DNA from: Dioscorea cayenensis subsp. rotundata
Lineage: Eukaryota > Streptophyta > Magnoliopsida > Dioscoreales > Dioscoreaceae
Direction: 5' to 3'
NCBI RefSeq assembly: GCF_009730915.1
Contig: NW_024086904.1
Coordinates: 1 to 64,000 of the forward strand
Length of the DNA stretch: 64,000 nt
The notes beneath the pieces were generated by a model, which was not told where the DNA came from, ran no database searches, and saw nothing but the letters and a program-made list of their open reading frames with translations. This document shows, piece by piece, positions 10,661 to 22,012 of this stretch (position 1 is its first letter; every line of letters begins with the position of its first letter). The position numbers and the translations under genes were made by a program.

Positions 10661-11913
10661 TTAGGAATGAAAATTTTCTATATAAACAATTTGGTTATAT
10701 CTTGTTAATGCAAGCAGTTTTTGATGTTGTTGAGACAAAGAAGAAAAACAAATATGTTTTGGAAGACAATGATTTCTAATAGTATGACTGCAATTAACTT
10801 GACAAGGAGAATTCTGAAAATTTTTTAGGACTATCATTTCTGATTGTGTTACAGACATAGTCTTTCAAATAAGAAGGAGCATTATGATTCCTAACTGATC
10901 TTCTAACAAGATTGTTGATCAAAGAATATTGATTTGAAGTAATAGGTGTAGGATCTGTGGATGAAATAGAGGAAGGTGAAGATAAATTTGGTAATGTGTT
11001 GTCAGAAAGATCTAAATGAGAACTATTTAAATGGGTTTCAAGATTGTCTTGAACAGACATAGGAGAGTAAAAAAGAAGAGAATTCTCAATATTTTTGAAT
11101 TTATGAAATGGGAAAACTGTCTCATGAAAAATTACATTTCTAGAAACAATTATTTCCATAGTGCCGAGAATTAAAACCTTATAACCTTTCTTTCCTAAAG
11201 GATAGTCTATGAAGACAGAAGCATGAGCTCTAGATTGAAATTTATCTCTAGTTTTTTCATTATTTGTCACATAACATAAGCAGCCAAATGACTTAAGATG
11301 TGAGTAACTTGGTGGATATCCAAATAAGATTTCAAATGGTGCTTTATTTTTCAATACTTTAGATGGAAATCTATTGATCAAAGTAGCAGTAAGAACACAG
11401 TCTCCCCAATATTTGGTTGGTAAATTTGATTGAAAAAGTAGAGCTCTGGAGGTTTCTAAAAGGTGTTTGTGTTTTCTTTCAACTACTCCATTTTGTTGTG
11501 GAGTGTAGGTACATGTAATTTGATGAATGATTCCTTTTTCTGCAAAAAAAATTTTTAAATCCTGAGAACTTCCTAAATCAAAAGCATTGTCAATCCTAAT
11601 TTTTTTAATTCTGATTTGAAATTGTGTTTCAATCATTTGAACAAAATGCTTTAGTGTATAACTTGCATCCCTTTTGGTCCTTAAAAGAAATGTCCATGTA
11701 GATCTACTGAAATCATCTAGCTACAATAGTGAGAAAAAATCTAAAACCTTCATTTGTCATTGTATGGTAAGGTCCCCAGGTGTCAACATGTATGAGATCG
11801 AAAATTGAAATGGATTTAATGTTACTATGTGGAAAAGGCAATCTATGTTGCTTAGCTTGTGGACAAACATTGCAAATTGTCATAGAGTCTAAATTTTTAC
11901 TTGAGCTTAACAA
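10661..11913 (-). pseudogene. Copia integrase remnant
   Basis: 11713-11913 holds the end of the zinc-finger region (CNVCPQAKQHRLPF) and DLIHVDTWGP with the first catalytic Asp. After a frame break, 10794-11636 continues with IKKIRIDNAFD (second Asp), a long spacer and TPQQNGVVERKHKHLLE (catalytic Glu), then ALLFQSNLPTKYWGDCVLTA and KGYKVL...RNVIFHE typical of the copia integrase C-terminus. All three D,D,E residues are visible, but the frame is interrupted. The tail at 10661-10858 reaches the spacer that normally precedes reverse transcriptase and then loses homology. Confidence 0.82.
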
Positions 11914-12178
11914 AGAAAAGTAGTTTTATTTTCTTCAAAGGAAGATGGCCCAATCTATTGTGTCAAAGTTCAAATTCAGAGAAATTACAAGAATGAATAT
12001 AATTGTTTGGAAGCAAAAGTACATGAAGACAAAGGAACAATTTTGTGAACAACTGCTTTTTGAACAATCCGCTTTTTGAAGGCGAGATATGCTCTCTGAC
12101 CGAATAGCTCCCCTTATTTGATGTGTGAAAGAGGTACAAGCCTTTTACAAGCTTTTTACTAAGAACCGCGAGGCCTCT

Positions 12179-12530
12179 TCAAGATCGAAAGGCCCTCAGA
12201 AAATGCAAAAATTCAAGAGTGAAGGTTACATTGCAATTGAGTTGTTGAATCAACTTAGTAACAGAAAGTAAATTGAAATGGAAATCAGGAATGAAAAGAA
12301 CTTGATCAATGGACAAATTATCTGTAAGAGTTATTTGTACCAATATAAGAGACAGAGATTTCAAAACCAGTAGGAAGTGTGACTTGATAAGGCTTGGGTA
12401 AAGCAAGAAGATATTGAAAACAAGAAATATCATGGCACATATGGTCGAGCTCCCAGAGATCAATTATCCAGGATTTTTGGAAAATGGAATGCTTGCTAGA
12501 TAGTACTACTAAAAACATGTGAGCTATCAT
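12179..12530 (-). pseudogene. Copia protease remnant with altered active site
   Basis: Two overlapping frames together give WIIDLWELDHMCHDIS, then YQVTLPTGFEISVSYIG, and after a shift LTDNLSIDQVLFIPDFHFNLLSVTKL. In copia proteases the first block normally reads WIIDSGASDHM. Here the aspartyl-protease D-S-G is D-L-W, so the catalytic triad residues after Asp are gone, in addition to the frameshift. Confidence 0.78.
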
Positions 12531-12587
12531 TATCTGAGGAAGGTTTAGTTGTAATACTTGCCATAGTAGTAGAAGTAGTCACCAGAT

Positions 12588-13650
12588 TCACATTCCTAGT
12601 TGTTTCATCAAAATGTTGAGAAGAACTTTTGGAAGAATTGTCAATGAGGAAAAATCATCAACTTGTGTAACCGACATGTAGTTAATTCGAGAATGTGTGA
12701 ATCTTGTGATGGAGACAAGATTTCGAATTATTTCCCTTGATCGAAGATACCAATCTCTTCCCAAACTCATTATTTCTTCGGGAATTAGGAAAAACCATGC
12801 AACTTGAAGCATTTGTCTTTGTCGTGACCGCTTTTCTACAATATTCACAGACAATTTTCCTGAAATCTAATTTGTTTCTATAAGGAAATTGAGGAGCATT
12901 CTTTGCTGAATAATTTCCAGGTAAAGATCCTGCATTCATAGAAACAGCTTCAGAATTAAACGTCATAGTAGAAGGAACTTCTCTCTGTTTCTACTCTTGA
13001 ATCAAAATGGAGTAAGCTTAATTCTCTGACAGAAAGAAAAGCATCAAAATGTTCCCTCTTGTTGCACTATAGCTTTCATTTAACCCCATTAATAGCTGAA
13101 CCAATTTCTGTTTTTCTTCATACTTTGCTTGTTCAACTCCAATACAATATTGACAAAGAGGCATGTCATTTAAACACTGAATTTCATCCTAGAGACTTTT
13201 AATTCTGGTGAAATAGGAGGTAATAGAACTATCTCCTTGGTAGACTTGGCTAAGCTCCTTCTGCAACTGATACAAGAGAGGACCATTCAATTGCCCAAAT
13301 CTACCTTCCAATTCCAACCACATCTCTCTAGCTATTTATATGTAAACTACACTTCCAGATATATCACTAGTAAGACCATTTAAAATCCAAGAGATGACCA
13401 TACTATTACACCTCTCCCAGTTTTGCAGATCAATAGAATCAACACTCGGTTTCTTGCAAGAACCATTCACAAAAACCAGTTTGTTCTTGGCTGTCAAAGC
13501 TATCTCCATGGCTCTTCTCCAAGCACCATAGCCATTACCATCAAATGGTTTGGAAACTAGCATCATACTGGGATTATCAGAGGATTGAAGGAAAAAGACA
13601 TTATAAGAATCCATTGAAGACCTTTCAGCAGTGAAATAATCTTCAGACAT
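12588..13650 (-). pseudogene. Copia gag remnant with zinc knuckle
   Basis: From Met at 13650 (MSEDYFTAERS) the frame carries LVSKPFDGNGYGAWRRAM and KKPSVDS...LQNWERCNSMVISWILN, matching the N-terminal gag domain of plant copia elements. Stops follow at about 13336. Near 12850 a CEYCRK motif followed, in a shifted frame, by KCF..HGFP-like residues is the remains of a CCHC zinc knuckle. Fragmented by several frameshifts. Confidence 0.75.
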
Positions 13651-13770
13651 AAGATCTAAGACCAGAGTAAAGAAACTCTCAAGGACCAGCACCAATTCAA
13701 AGAGTAAACCTTCAATCTCAGGATCAAGATGAAAAACTAAACCAAAACGCAGAGAAAACTCAGATTGATA

Positions 13771-13782
13771 GCTCTGATACCA
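13771..13782 (-). other. Primer-binding site for initiator Met-tRNA
   Basis: On the minus strand TGGTATCAGAGC follows directly after the LTR. This is the standard plant retrotransposon PBS complementary to the 3' end of tRNA-iMet. Confidence 0.92.
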
Positions 13783-14184
13783 TGTTTGAAAGAGAATACT
13801 CACAGATCGTCTTCAAACCTCAATTCAAACTACCAGAATGATGAAGAACATCATTACTTTCACTCCTGCAAAATGGAAATCATCATGCTGCTCCACTCCA
13901 TGATTGAGACAAGCTGCAAATGAGAAGAAAACCAAGAACAAGAACGGAACAAGGTTTGAAGAAGTAGAAGAGAAAGATTCTCATTGAAAGATCAAAGATC
14001 AAAACAATTAGAACAAGAGCTATATATAGACTCTGTTCTTCATACACAACCAATAGAGATAACAACCTTGCTGACATGGCTTTAACTAATCCACATTAGC
14101 ATAACAAACTCTTCCACCGTTAAATCACATGTTAGTCACGTGACAATGTAATCAAAACTGAAATGGCTGTAATGAAAACAAACA
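13783..14184 (-). mobile_element. 5' LTR of the copia element, about 402 bp
   Basis: On the minus strand it starts TGTTTG and ends CAAACA, a 6-bp inverted pair, and abuts the PBS. A TATATATAG promoter motif lies near 14019-14029. The outer end at 14184 is chosen from the CAAACA on the plus strand and could be off by some bases because no second LTR is available for comparison. Confidence 0.7.
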
Positions 14185-14304
14185 GAAGCTTCATATAAGC
14201 CTCAAGTCCGTAAGACATTAATATAATCTTCAAAGCTCTTAATAGAAAACTTCTTCTCTTTTCTTTTTTTTTTTATTTTTATGATAAAAATTAATCTCTT
14301 AATT

Positions 14305-14440
14305 CTCCAATAGAGTTCAGGTCAAGGCCCTCAGTTAGAGGATCATCAATGGTGTACATTGCACCAAATGGAAGACTATTTCCAGGCCTATAGAAATGAG
14401 AACAACGAGGTTACTTACCATCTATTGACCCCCTCTTTGT
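14305..14440 (-). pseudogene. Dirigent relic, subfamily A
   Basis: 14305-14380 translates on the minus strand to PFGAMYTIDDPLTEGLDLNS, the central DIR motif with the DDPLTEG of subfamily A. Just upstream, 14400-14440 decodes to a decayed start (MTKRGSIDGK then stop) matching the MERRSMYGN start of the 60.7-kb gene. About 100 codons between the two are deleted, and everything after the central motif is missing. The sequence to about 14540 (GGGTGTTTAGCTAGCTAAC) is the related 5' flank, also found at 27.7 kb. Confidence 0.7.
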
Positions 14441-14750
14441 CATCTTTCTCTATAAATCTGTTATAAATTGATTGACCTCCTTGTGTTGTACCTATGGGTG
14501 TTTAGCTAGCTAACATGCCCATGATTTTACAGGATTGAAGTATGGACATTTATATTTAATATTAATGAATGGTAAAACAATAACATAATGAATCAATCAC
14601 AGTGTAGTGTAAAACAACGGTAACATAATGTGTAAGAGTAAAACACAGTTTATTCAAGGAAACACATAATGTGAAACAGTAACATTACAGCCTTGAATTT
14701 ATTCTAGGAAATACATTATTAAACTGTCATAACATCATCACGTTCATCAA

Positions 14751-15318
14751 TTATTCATGATGAACAACTGTAATATTATACTCAACGATGACAATGCCTG
14801 AAGTAGTATTTCTATAAATGGTCCGTACGTTGGCTTACCCACGTGCCATCCTAAATTTTCCACGGCCACCAACAACAGCAAGTTCTGTAGTTGTTTCCAA
14901 TATAGGGTATCTTGATAACACACTAACAGAACTGTCTTTGAACTTACCCGAAGTGAAACCGTAGTCGACCACAAACACAACCAAGTCCTGGTTCTGCCCT
15001 GCAGACGCTGCAAGTCCTTGTGCTTGTCCTACAACCTTTGAGTTTGGGTCTTGTTCTGCAGTGAGAGGTGTATCAAGCACATATGTTGCCCCATATGGTA
15101 AAAAATTAGTGTCATTGACTATGGTGTCTTTAGGCTTGGCAACAAGCACGGCAGTAGGGGGGGTCTGCTTTAAGGTTTTCTTGGTAGTAGAAGCGGATTT
15201 CTCTGACCTTCTCTTTGCCCAAGTGGTACTGCTCTTGGCCTTGGGAAACAAGGGTTAGAACAAAGAGGAGGAGGAAAAGAAGAAGAACATTTATATTGTT
15301 CATCCTTTTGTCATTCAT
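14751..15318 (-). pseudogene. Dirigent pseudogene, subfamily B (frameshift plus stop)
   Basis: It starts MNDKRMNNINVLLLFLLLFV (signal peptide), then HLGKEKVREIRFYYQENL. A run of seven C on the coding strand (15157-15163) shifts the frame. The body then reads TAVLVAKPKDT, YVLDTPLTAEQDPNSKVVGQ, FTSGKFKDSSVSVLSRYP and AVVGGRGKFRMARG. There TTT (Phe) of ARGFAN has become TAA. The remaining codons, ANVRTIYRNTTSGIVIVEYN, are still readable to the normal stop. A TATATAA motif lies at about 15364-15371. Only two lesions suggest fairly recent loss. Confidence 0.88.
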
Positions 15319-15588
15319 CTTTTCTCTCTATAGCTTTGCTTGTGGTCATATTAATTCCAGTGTCTTATATAAAGCCACGGAAATGGATAGTTTAATTCCA
15401 GTGCTTGGAGATTTTTTATTATTTATTTGGTGGTCTATTATTGTCATTTGTCAAATTGTACCGCGTGAGTTATGTGTACGTTTGGATTGGTTTGTGGTTG
15501 ATATTAGAAAAAGAAAAAAAAGGCAATGGAGGCTGCATCGTACTGGCGCGGCCATGTTGAATAATTTATGTGTACGTTGAAGATTAGA

Positions 15589-17107
15589 GCCTATTGGTGC
15601 GTTTCATGCGTAACTAAGTACAGTACAAAATAAAATATGTAATTACATAATACTATTTGTATTATACCTTGATATTTTATAAACAGTACAAAATATTTTA
15701 TACTGTTTTTTATTTAATTTTTACAAGTACTAGACAAATTATTGTAAAATTACTTCTGATACCCTTTATATTGTCTTATGTTTGTTTTACAATAAACAAT
15801 TTCAAAAGTAAATTTTAAAGTTTTTTTTTCAATTTCAATTTAAATAATTAATCAACTTCTTAAATCATAATTGTATTTTTTTTTTACTGTTTAAAATATA
15901 GAAAAAAATATTTTATTGCTAAAAACTACATGATAAATTCGGTAAATATGTCAATCCACTAAACAATAAAATTTGTTACTCTATAATCTTATTAAATATA
16001 CTACAATCTATAATCCATATAATCTAATTTATAATTAATAATCTTATTAAATCATAATTATATTTTTATATTATATACACTAATTTAAAGAAAACATTTC
16101 AAACAATTAAGTTTCACATTGTTTTTACTATATAAAAAAATTTACAAAATGTCAAGAGATTAAATAATAAAATTTGTAAATATGATTTTCTAAAATTAGA
16201 AATTTTTTAATACTATATGTACTAATTTGTAAAAATTTTGGAGTTGCCAATTAATAGACTTTAAATATAAAAATTAACTCGTAAGATATCATAGGACCAA
16301 ACAATAAATTTTCATAAATAGTTTTACTAAAAATATAATTGTTTTAATAATTTAATTTAAATTTTCAATTTTTGGATAGAAATATAAAAACATATTATGT
16401 TAATTTTTATGATTTAAAATTTTAATTTTAAGAATAATTCTCACTTTTATTTATATTGTATAGAAATCAAATATGAATTTAGATAAAAATATATCCCTAT
16501 TGTATTAAAAAAATTATATATTATTCAAATTAAAATGAAAACACAAATGCCACCAGAGAAATTATAAAATATGGCAAAATAATTATAAATCAAATATAAA
16601 TATAATCAAACCTATAATCTCAACAACACGTATCTTTTCAGCGTGAATTCTTAATCAATCTCTATTTTGAGAGAGTCCTTGAAAACCCTAAAATTTTAAA
16701 GAGGTCCTAAAATTTTAGAGAGATGAGGGAGGAAAAAATTAGAAGAGAGAAAAATAGGAGAAAAGGAGGAGGAAAAGGAGTGGAAGATCAGACTATGAAG
16801 ATGAGAAAGGGTGTCGGCAGAGAAAGGGAAGGAGGTGCAAGATCGGGGACTTGAGCATTGTGGGATGTGGAATACATGATCATGATTTTAATGTTTATTA
16901 AGGGTAGTCTAGTCTTTTAGTTGTGTTGTAGTACAATAAATTTTTTGTACGGAGGTTTTGGTGGTACAAATTAAAATTTTGCCAACTTGTGCTGTATTCT
17001 GACTTTGCCTTGTGTTGTACTCCCAACTTTTTTACAAATCAAATGAGGGACAAGAGAAGTTATGATGTTCTATACCTCAAAATTTTACGTATCAAACAGA
17101 CCCATAG
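15589..17107. mobile_element. Transposon-like insertion with inverted ends, about 1.5 kb
   Basis: The left end CCTATTGGTGCGTTTCATG and the right end, reverse-complemented CCTATGGGTCTGTTTGATA, are imperfect inverted repeats of about 25 bp. The interior is AT-rich with a purine-rich tract at 16660-16850 and no transposase. The related sequence at 17400-17480 runs uninterrupted through the insertion point (AAGATTAGA to GTAT.TATATTACATAT), so the insertion came after or beside a local duplication. The end sequence recalls hAT-type nonautonomous elements (inference). Confidence 0.55.
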
Positions 17108-18260
17108 GTGTAAGATATGTATATATTACATATATATTTTGATGAGTTTCATTGATTTGGAGCCCTCAGGCATGCCGTGCTAATCCATCAAAGTTGCGTG
17201 TATATATGTCTGCCATTACTCCATGTTCTTAATTTGATTCCTCAAGGATTTAATACACAACTGTTTATTTTTATTTTTTTTAGTTATATATATAACTTGT
17301 CCTGTAAAATTGATTGCAATATTAGATAAGAAAAACAAATTAATTTTAATACATTTTTTATAATTCAAAAGTCTTGGTAAACCCTCATGCTTATTACACA
17401 TATTGAATAAGTTATGTGCACGTTAAAGATTAGATCGAGTTTAGGTGTAGTGTATGTATATTACATATATTCGGTGGGTTCCATTGATTGTCACCTCAGT
17501 TATTTTAGAACAAGATTATTTTTTAGTTTTTCCCTATCACAATCCGATATGTGCCTTCAAATAATATTGTTATTTTTTATGTTGTGATTAGGGGACATGG
17601 GTCAGACTGTAATGGGGGATGACCCAGAAGTAACAAAATTCTTGAACCACACAGATGACTAGCCCATCAAATATATATATCTATATATATATATCGACCA
17701 TTAATTATTCCATGTTCTTTGATTCCTTTAAAAGATTCAATACGCAACTGTTTATTTTTATTTTTTAGTTATATGTATATAGCTTGTCCTATAAAATTGA
17801 TTGTCGTATTGGATAAAAAAAAATCAAATTTTAATATATTTTTATAATTTGAATGTCTTCATAAACCCGTTAGTGTGTGAGGACCAATTATTCATATTGT
17901 TAAAAAAAAAAACCTTTGTAAACGGTTGGGATTTATCCACATTATTAAAAAATAAAAGTATTTGTAAATAGCAAGTCATCAATGGTTTTTTCTCAAATTT
18001 CCCAATAAAAACTTCTAATTTTTTTTTAAAAATAAAATAAAAATGCTGAACTTTTGAGTCTTTTTGAGACATCTCTGACAGCGATGAGACAATGATAAAA
18101 AAAAACTAACAAATTTATATAATTTAGGGGGTAAAATTATTTTTTTATATTGTCAAGGATTTCTCCATGCATGTTCTTTGTTTGCGTAAAAGGATTCAGT
18201 ACACAACTATTTATTATAATTTTTCTAGTGGATAGCTTGTCCTATAATTAACTGCACCCC
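17105..18260. repeat. Locally triplicated AT-rich segment
   Basis: The block containing CCATGTTCTT, GATTC, ACACAACTGTTTATTTTTA and AGCTTGTCCTRTAAAATTGA occurs at about 17210-17330, 17695-17810 and, shortened, 18165-18250. The first two copies are preceded by the same TATATTACATATAT and TTCATTGATT sequence. No gene is present. Confidence 0.7.
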
Positions 18261-19790
18261 CACTAGACGTCGCCTAAATTTAAAATATATATATATATAT
18301 ATATATTAAAAATAGGCTTAAATAGATTTCGGTTTTACTTTTAATGGATTAGAAAGGGCACATGCCAAAGTTTAATTAATTAATTAATTCTGCAAGCCAA
18401 ACTCTCCAAACCAGCTGACCTGACGGATCAGATTGGTAACCTGTAATCACGCATACGGGTTTTTTCAAAAGCAACAACTTGCAAGTTAATCTGTCTGAAC
18501 CCAAGATTACTTTGTAGTGTTGAGGAGTTCTAATCAATTAAACTACAAATGTTTGGTGTTAGATTATTAGCAAATATTATTATCATTTATTATTATAATT
18601 CATTATTTTTATAAATATTATTTAAAATGAACAGAATTTATACCAAATTATTCATATAAAAAAAATATCGTTATACAAAACAGCATAATTTCAATGATGT
18701 ACACAAGTATAAATATATTGTTAATTTAAGACCATAAACTCTAAAATTTTGTGTATTTTTAAACAATTATTAAATTAAAATCATAATATTCTTTAAAATT
18801 TTGATTAATAAATAATTAACCTAAATTTGTTTTTTTAAATTGATAAGGAAGTTTTCACCGTATTTATAATTTTTGTAATTATAAATCTTTTAACCATTTT
18901 CACTATGCCAATATATATATTTTATTGAAAGAAGTCTAAATTAGGACAAAAATATTCACTATAAGATAATGGTAATAACTATCTCATTAAAAAAGAAATA
19001 TTATTATTTTAAAAATTTTAGATTTATCATTTCAATATTTAAAAGTTTTTTAAAGAATAATAAAATTTTCATTTAATAATAACTCTTCAATTCTCACCCC
19101 ATAATGATCTCTTTTAATCGAATGATTCTAAGAGATTTACATTTAATCCCTTGTTAACTAAAATCCGGTTTTGAAAATATTAGAAAAAACATTCCGTAAT
19201 AAGTATTTAAAAAAAAATAAATTGATAACTATAATTTTTTTAATTATTGCGATTTATATGAAATTATGTTAAAAATATTTTTTAATTTCTAAAAATTATA
19301 TTTGATTTTTGAAAAAAAATAACAATGGTTTAAAAAATTAATAAATGAAAAATTTTAATTTTTATGATTTAATTGAAATTATCTTAAATAATTTTGAATT
19401 TTAAACATGGAAAAAAAGTAAGGTTACAAGATTCTACATTCTTATAACAGTATTACCATTGTCACCCCAACAATTAATTTTTTTTTATTTATATTATATC
19501 TTTATGAAAACATATTAATAATAAATAAGCCGTGTAATATTTAAATTTAGTCCCACACCGGCTAACCTAAAGAAAAGGACATGACAATTACATGTAAAAA
19601 TACGCATAGCCAAATTATTTTATTATTATTAATTTGCATTTCTATTATTTGCTAAAATTATATTTTATAATTTTATTTAAAATTACAAGACCATAGGCCG
19701 GCCCATGAACTAGTAGTTTCTGCCCCAGCTTGTCAGTTTGCGGGTGTGCCCTGAGCTAGTGGGCCGTGTCCGCAGGGCCAACTTGGAAAC
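18260..19790. other. AT-rich intergenic DNA, nothing recognised
   Basis: About 80 percent A/T with an (AT)n tract at about 18287-18306 and no open frame with recognisable motifs. A short GC-rich island at 19690-19790 (GGCCGGCCCATGAACTAG) abuts the truncated DIR relic and may be the edge of an unidentified insertion. Confidence 0.5.
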
Positions 19791-19792
19791 TA

Positions 19793-19945
19793 GTAAGGTT
19801 TTCTTGGTAGAAGAAGTGAAGGTGTGTGACCTTCTCTTTGCCAAAGGAAAAACGGCCATGGCCTTGTGAAACTAGAGGTAGAACAAAGAGAAGCATTACG
19901 ATGATGAAGAAGAAGGTTTCCAGTATCCATTCTTTGTTGTTGATC
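19793..19945 (-). pseudogene. Dirigent 5' relic, subfamily B
   Basis: The minus strand gives a start MDTGN, a frameshift, then FFFIIVMLLFVLPLVSQGHG, FGKEKVTHLHFFYQENL, and loses homology at about 19793. Signal peptide, first strand and promoter region (TATATATA near 19993-20000, with flank to about 20120) are present. The remaining three quarters of the gene are missing. Confidence 0.75.
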
Positions 19946-20129
19946 TTATCTCTCTATTTCTTTGCCTTTAGTCATGTTATTTACCTTGTCTTATATATAG
20001 TTTAGGAAGTGGATAGTTTAATGCAAAGGTTTGGAGTTTTCCTCTTTAGTTGGTTGTTTGTTGTTGTCATTTGCCTTGATTAATGGATGGGTTTGTGGTT
20101 GCTATTAGAAGAAAAACAGGTGAATGCAT

Positions 20130-22012
20130 TCCATCTAAAACTCTCTTAGGGTCGCACCGTGGTCTGCGGAGCTGGGGGCTGAAGGCCGTGCGGCTGGGGA
20201 GGGGCATTGGGCTCTGATCTGGAATCTACCTCTACATGCATGGTGCTGGGAGGTCATTGTTGAGGTCCTAAGGCCGGTAGGAGAGCTTGTTATTCTTTCT
20301 CATGCGGCGGTCCCCCATAAGAAATTTATTACTGCCTTGATCTGGCGTCGGAGGGGAACTGAGCTGCCTATGGAGGTGGAATGCAGCCTTGGAATGAGGA
20401 AGTACCAGGTTCTTATCACGGCGTATATGCAAGGGTGCTTTCCCGAAGTTTCGCAGAGACTTGGGATGCTACGTCCTGACCGTTGTGGATGAGGTGGCTG
20501 AGATGCAGATGCTGGTGGGAGGCCGGTACACTCACAACATCCCAATGGAGGAGAAGGGCAAGCTGAGGACGATGGGTGAGGTGCCTTCGGTGCCAATGAC
20601 CGGGCGTAAGGTTAGCAGGAGGGACCGTTGTGACTCGGAGGTTGAGCGTTGCTCTCCCAAAGTGGTGGCGAGTATTCGCGCTGGGGATCCTGTTTCGGTG
20701 GTTGAGCGGTGCTCCCCCGACCGGAGACCTACGCGGACCGTTGGTCACACAAAGATCATGAGAAGAAACATAGGGTCTACGGTGTCTCGGTCTTCCGAGC
20801 AGGGTCGGCATCAAGGTAAGGCCTCTCGGACTGCGCATGGCTCTAGATGGCAACGTGTCGAGCGAAGGAATGATCCGTCTCCTGGGGTGAAGATTTTGAC
20901 ACGCGGCGTAGTGACAAAGGTTGAGGCTCTTACATTCGAGGTTGTCGGGAGAGAGATAGCTGCTGCCCACATGGAGATGACTGACCTATCCGAGGTTTTG
21001 ATTGCTAAGATCGCGGCTGATCCCAAGGCAGTAGAGGATGACCCGTTGATCTCGAATAATGGCTTGGGCTAGGTTCTGGGCCTGGATATGTTGGGCCTGG
21101 TGCACCCTGCTACCCAATTTGATCCTGTATTGGATTGTGAGGTGGGCCGACATGGCCTTAGGCCATTTGGGCTGGGGTCTGGGCCCAAGACCATGAGGGA
21201 TGATGTGGTGTGTTTGGGGCCCGATCCTACTGAGCCAAGTAATGAGAATTTGGCTCTCTCATCTGATATTTATCTTAACAAGAATTCTTTGCCACTCTTG
21301 AAGCCTCGAGTGGGTTTCAAGTGGCAATTTATGGGGGGTACCTCGGCCATGATTCCGGATAGTGTTCCGCTGTCTGCTGATGGGGGCAATCTTTCAGAAG
21401 GGGGTAAGGATCCTGTTAGTCCGGAGGATCATTCTTTAGTCAAGGATTCTCATGAGGTTATTGTGGAATCGGATGACTCTTTCTCTGAGTTTGAAAGGAA
21501 CCTCAGGGTACTTCAGCCAAGTTTTCATTCGGGCTCAGAGGGGGGACCTACTGAAAATTTGCAAGGTACCAGGAAGAGTGAGAGGCACAAGAAACCTTCC
21601 TCTAGGTTCAATGAGGCGGCGGGTTTTGTGGCCGAGCCACCACGATTATCTAAGAAGAAAGGAACAGGTAGGGAGAGCTCGAAAGCGGCTCTTGATGGTG
21701 TTAAGGAGAAGATGAAGGGATCTATGTCGATTGTGCGACAGAGCTTGGAGTTTTCTGACGCAGTTGCAGAGGAAACTTGGGAGGAGCCATCCTCCGAGGT
21801 GATTGTGGATCACAGTGCTGACTAGTGGGCTCCTGGTGTGGCCTTAGTGGCCTTGTGTAAACGGTTTGTCTCCTTTTGTTTTTTGTATTTTGTGTTTGGT
21901 GTTCCATAGCTAGTGGGCAATTCTATGTTGTTTTTTGATGTTCTATTCTTTTTGCTAATAGATGTGGTTTCTCCACCTTGTCAAAAAATAAATAAATAAA
22001 TAAATAAAATAA
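20130..22012 (+). mobile_element. LINE-related DUF4283 element without reverse transcriptase
   Basis: GC-rich sequence unlike its surroundings. 20215-20420 decodes to LPLHAWCWEVIVEVLRPVGE, SHAAVPHKKFITALI and LGMRKYQVLITAY, the end of a DUF4283-type gag domain of plant LINEs. Two open frames follow (20461-21072, 21088-21825). The second contains KSERHKKPSSRFNEAAGFV, a usual feature of the DUF4283/LINE ORF1 C-terminus. ORF2 (endonuclease, reverse transcriptase) is absent and the 3' UTR follows at once. It ends with GTGGTTTCTCCAC (hairpin) and an AAATAAATAAATAAATAAAA tail at about 21985-22010. Probably an internally deleted copy inserted in the 5' flank of the 19.8-kb DIR relic. Confidence 0.65.
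21088..21825 (+). CDS. LINE ORF1 C-terminal region (retroelement protein, partial)
   Basis: A 245-residue open frame, acidic and Ser-rich, with a basic block KSERHKKPSSRF near residue 165 and RLSKKKG after it. It has no enzymatic motif. It lies 15 bp after the stop of the 20461-21072 frame, and the two were probably one ORF before the TAG at 21070. It belongs to the retroelement, not to a host gene. Confidence 0.45.
   Translation: MLGLVHPATQFDPVLDCEVGRHGLRPFGLGSGPKTMRDDVVCLGPDPTEPSNENLALSSDIYLNKNSLPLLKPRVGFKWQFMGGTSAMIPDSVPLSADGGNLSEGGKDPVSPEDHSLVKDSHEVIVESDDSFSEFERNLRVLQPSFHSGSEGGPTENLQGTRKSERHKKPSSRFNEAAGFVAEPPRLSKKKGTGRESSKAALDGVKEKMKGSMSIVRQSLEFSDAVAEETWEEPSSEVIVDHSAD

Larger units (their letters stand above)
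10650..14184 (-). mobile_element. Ty1/copia LTR retrotransposon, 5' LTR plus truncated internal region
   Basis: Read on the minus strand the order is 5' LTR (14184-13783), a PBS for initiator Met-tRNA, gag, protease and integrase. The sequence then stops before reverse transcriptase and RNase H. Domain order PR-INT places it in Ty1/copia. No second LTR or polypurine tract was found near 10640, so the 3' half is deleted. Frameshifts and stops occur throughout, so it is dead. Confidence 0.85.

Noticed and set aside
20416..20970. 184-codon minus-strand open frame
   Set aside because: Antisense shadow of the LINE ORF1 region, rich in Pro, Arg and His as expected for a GC-rich reverse frame.
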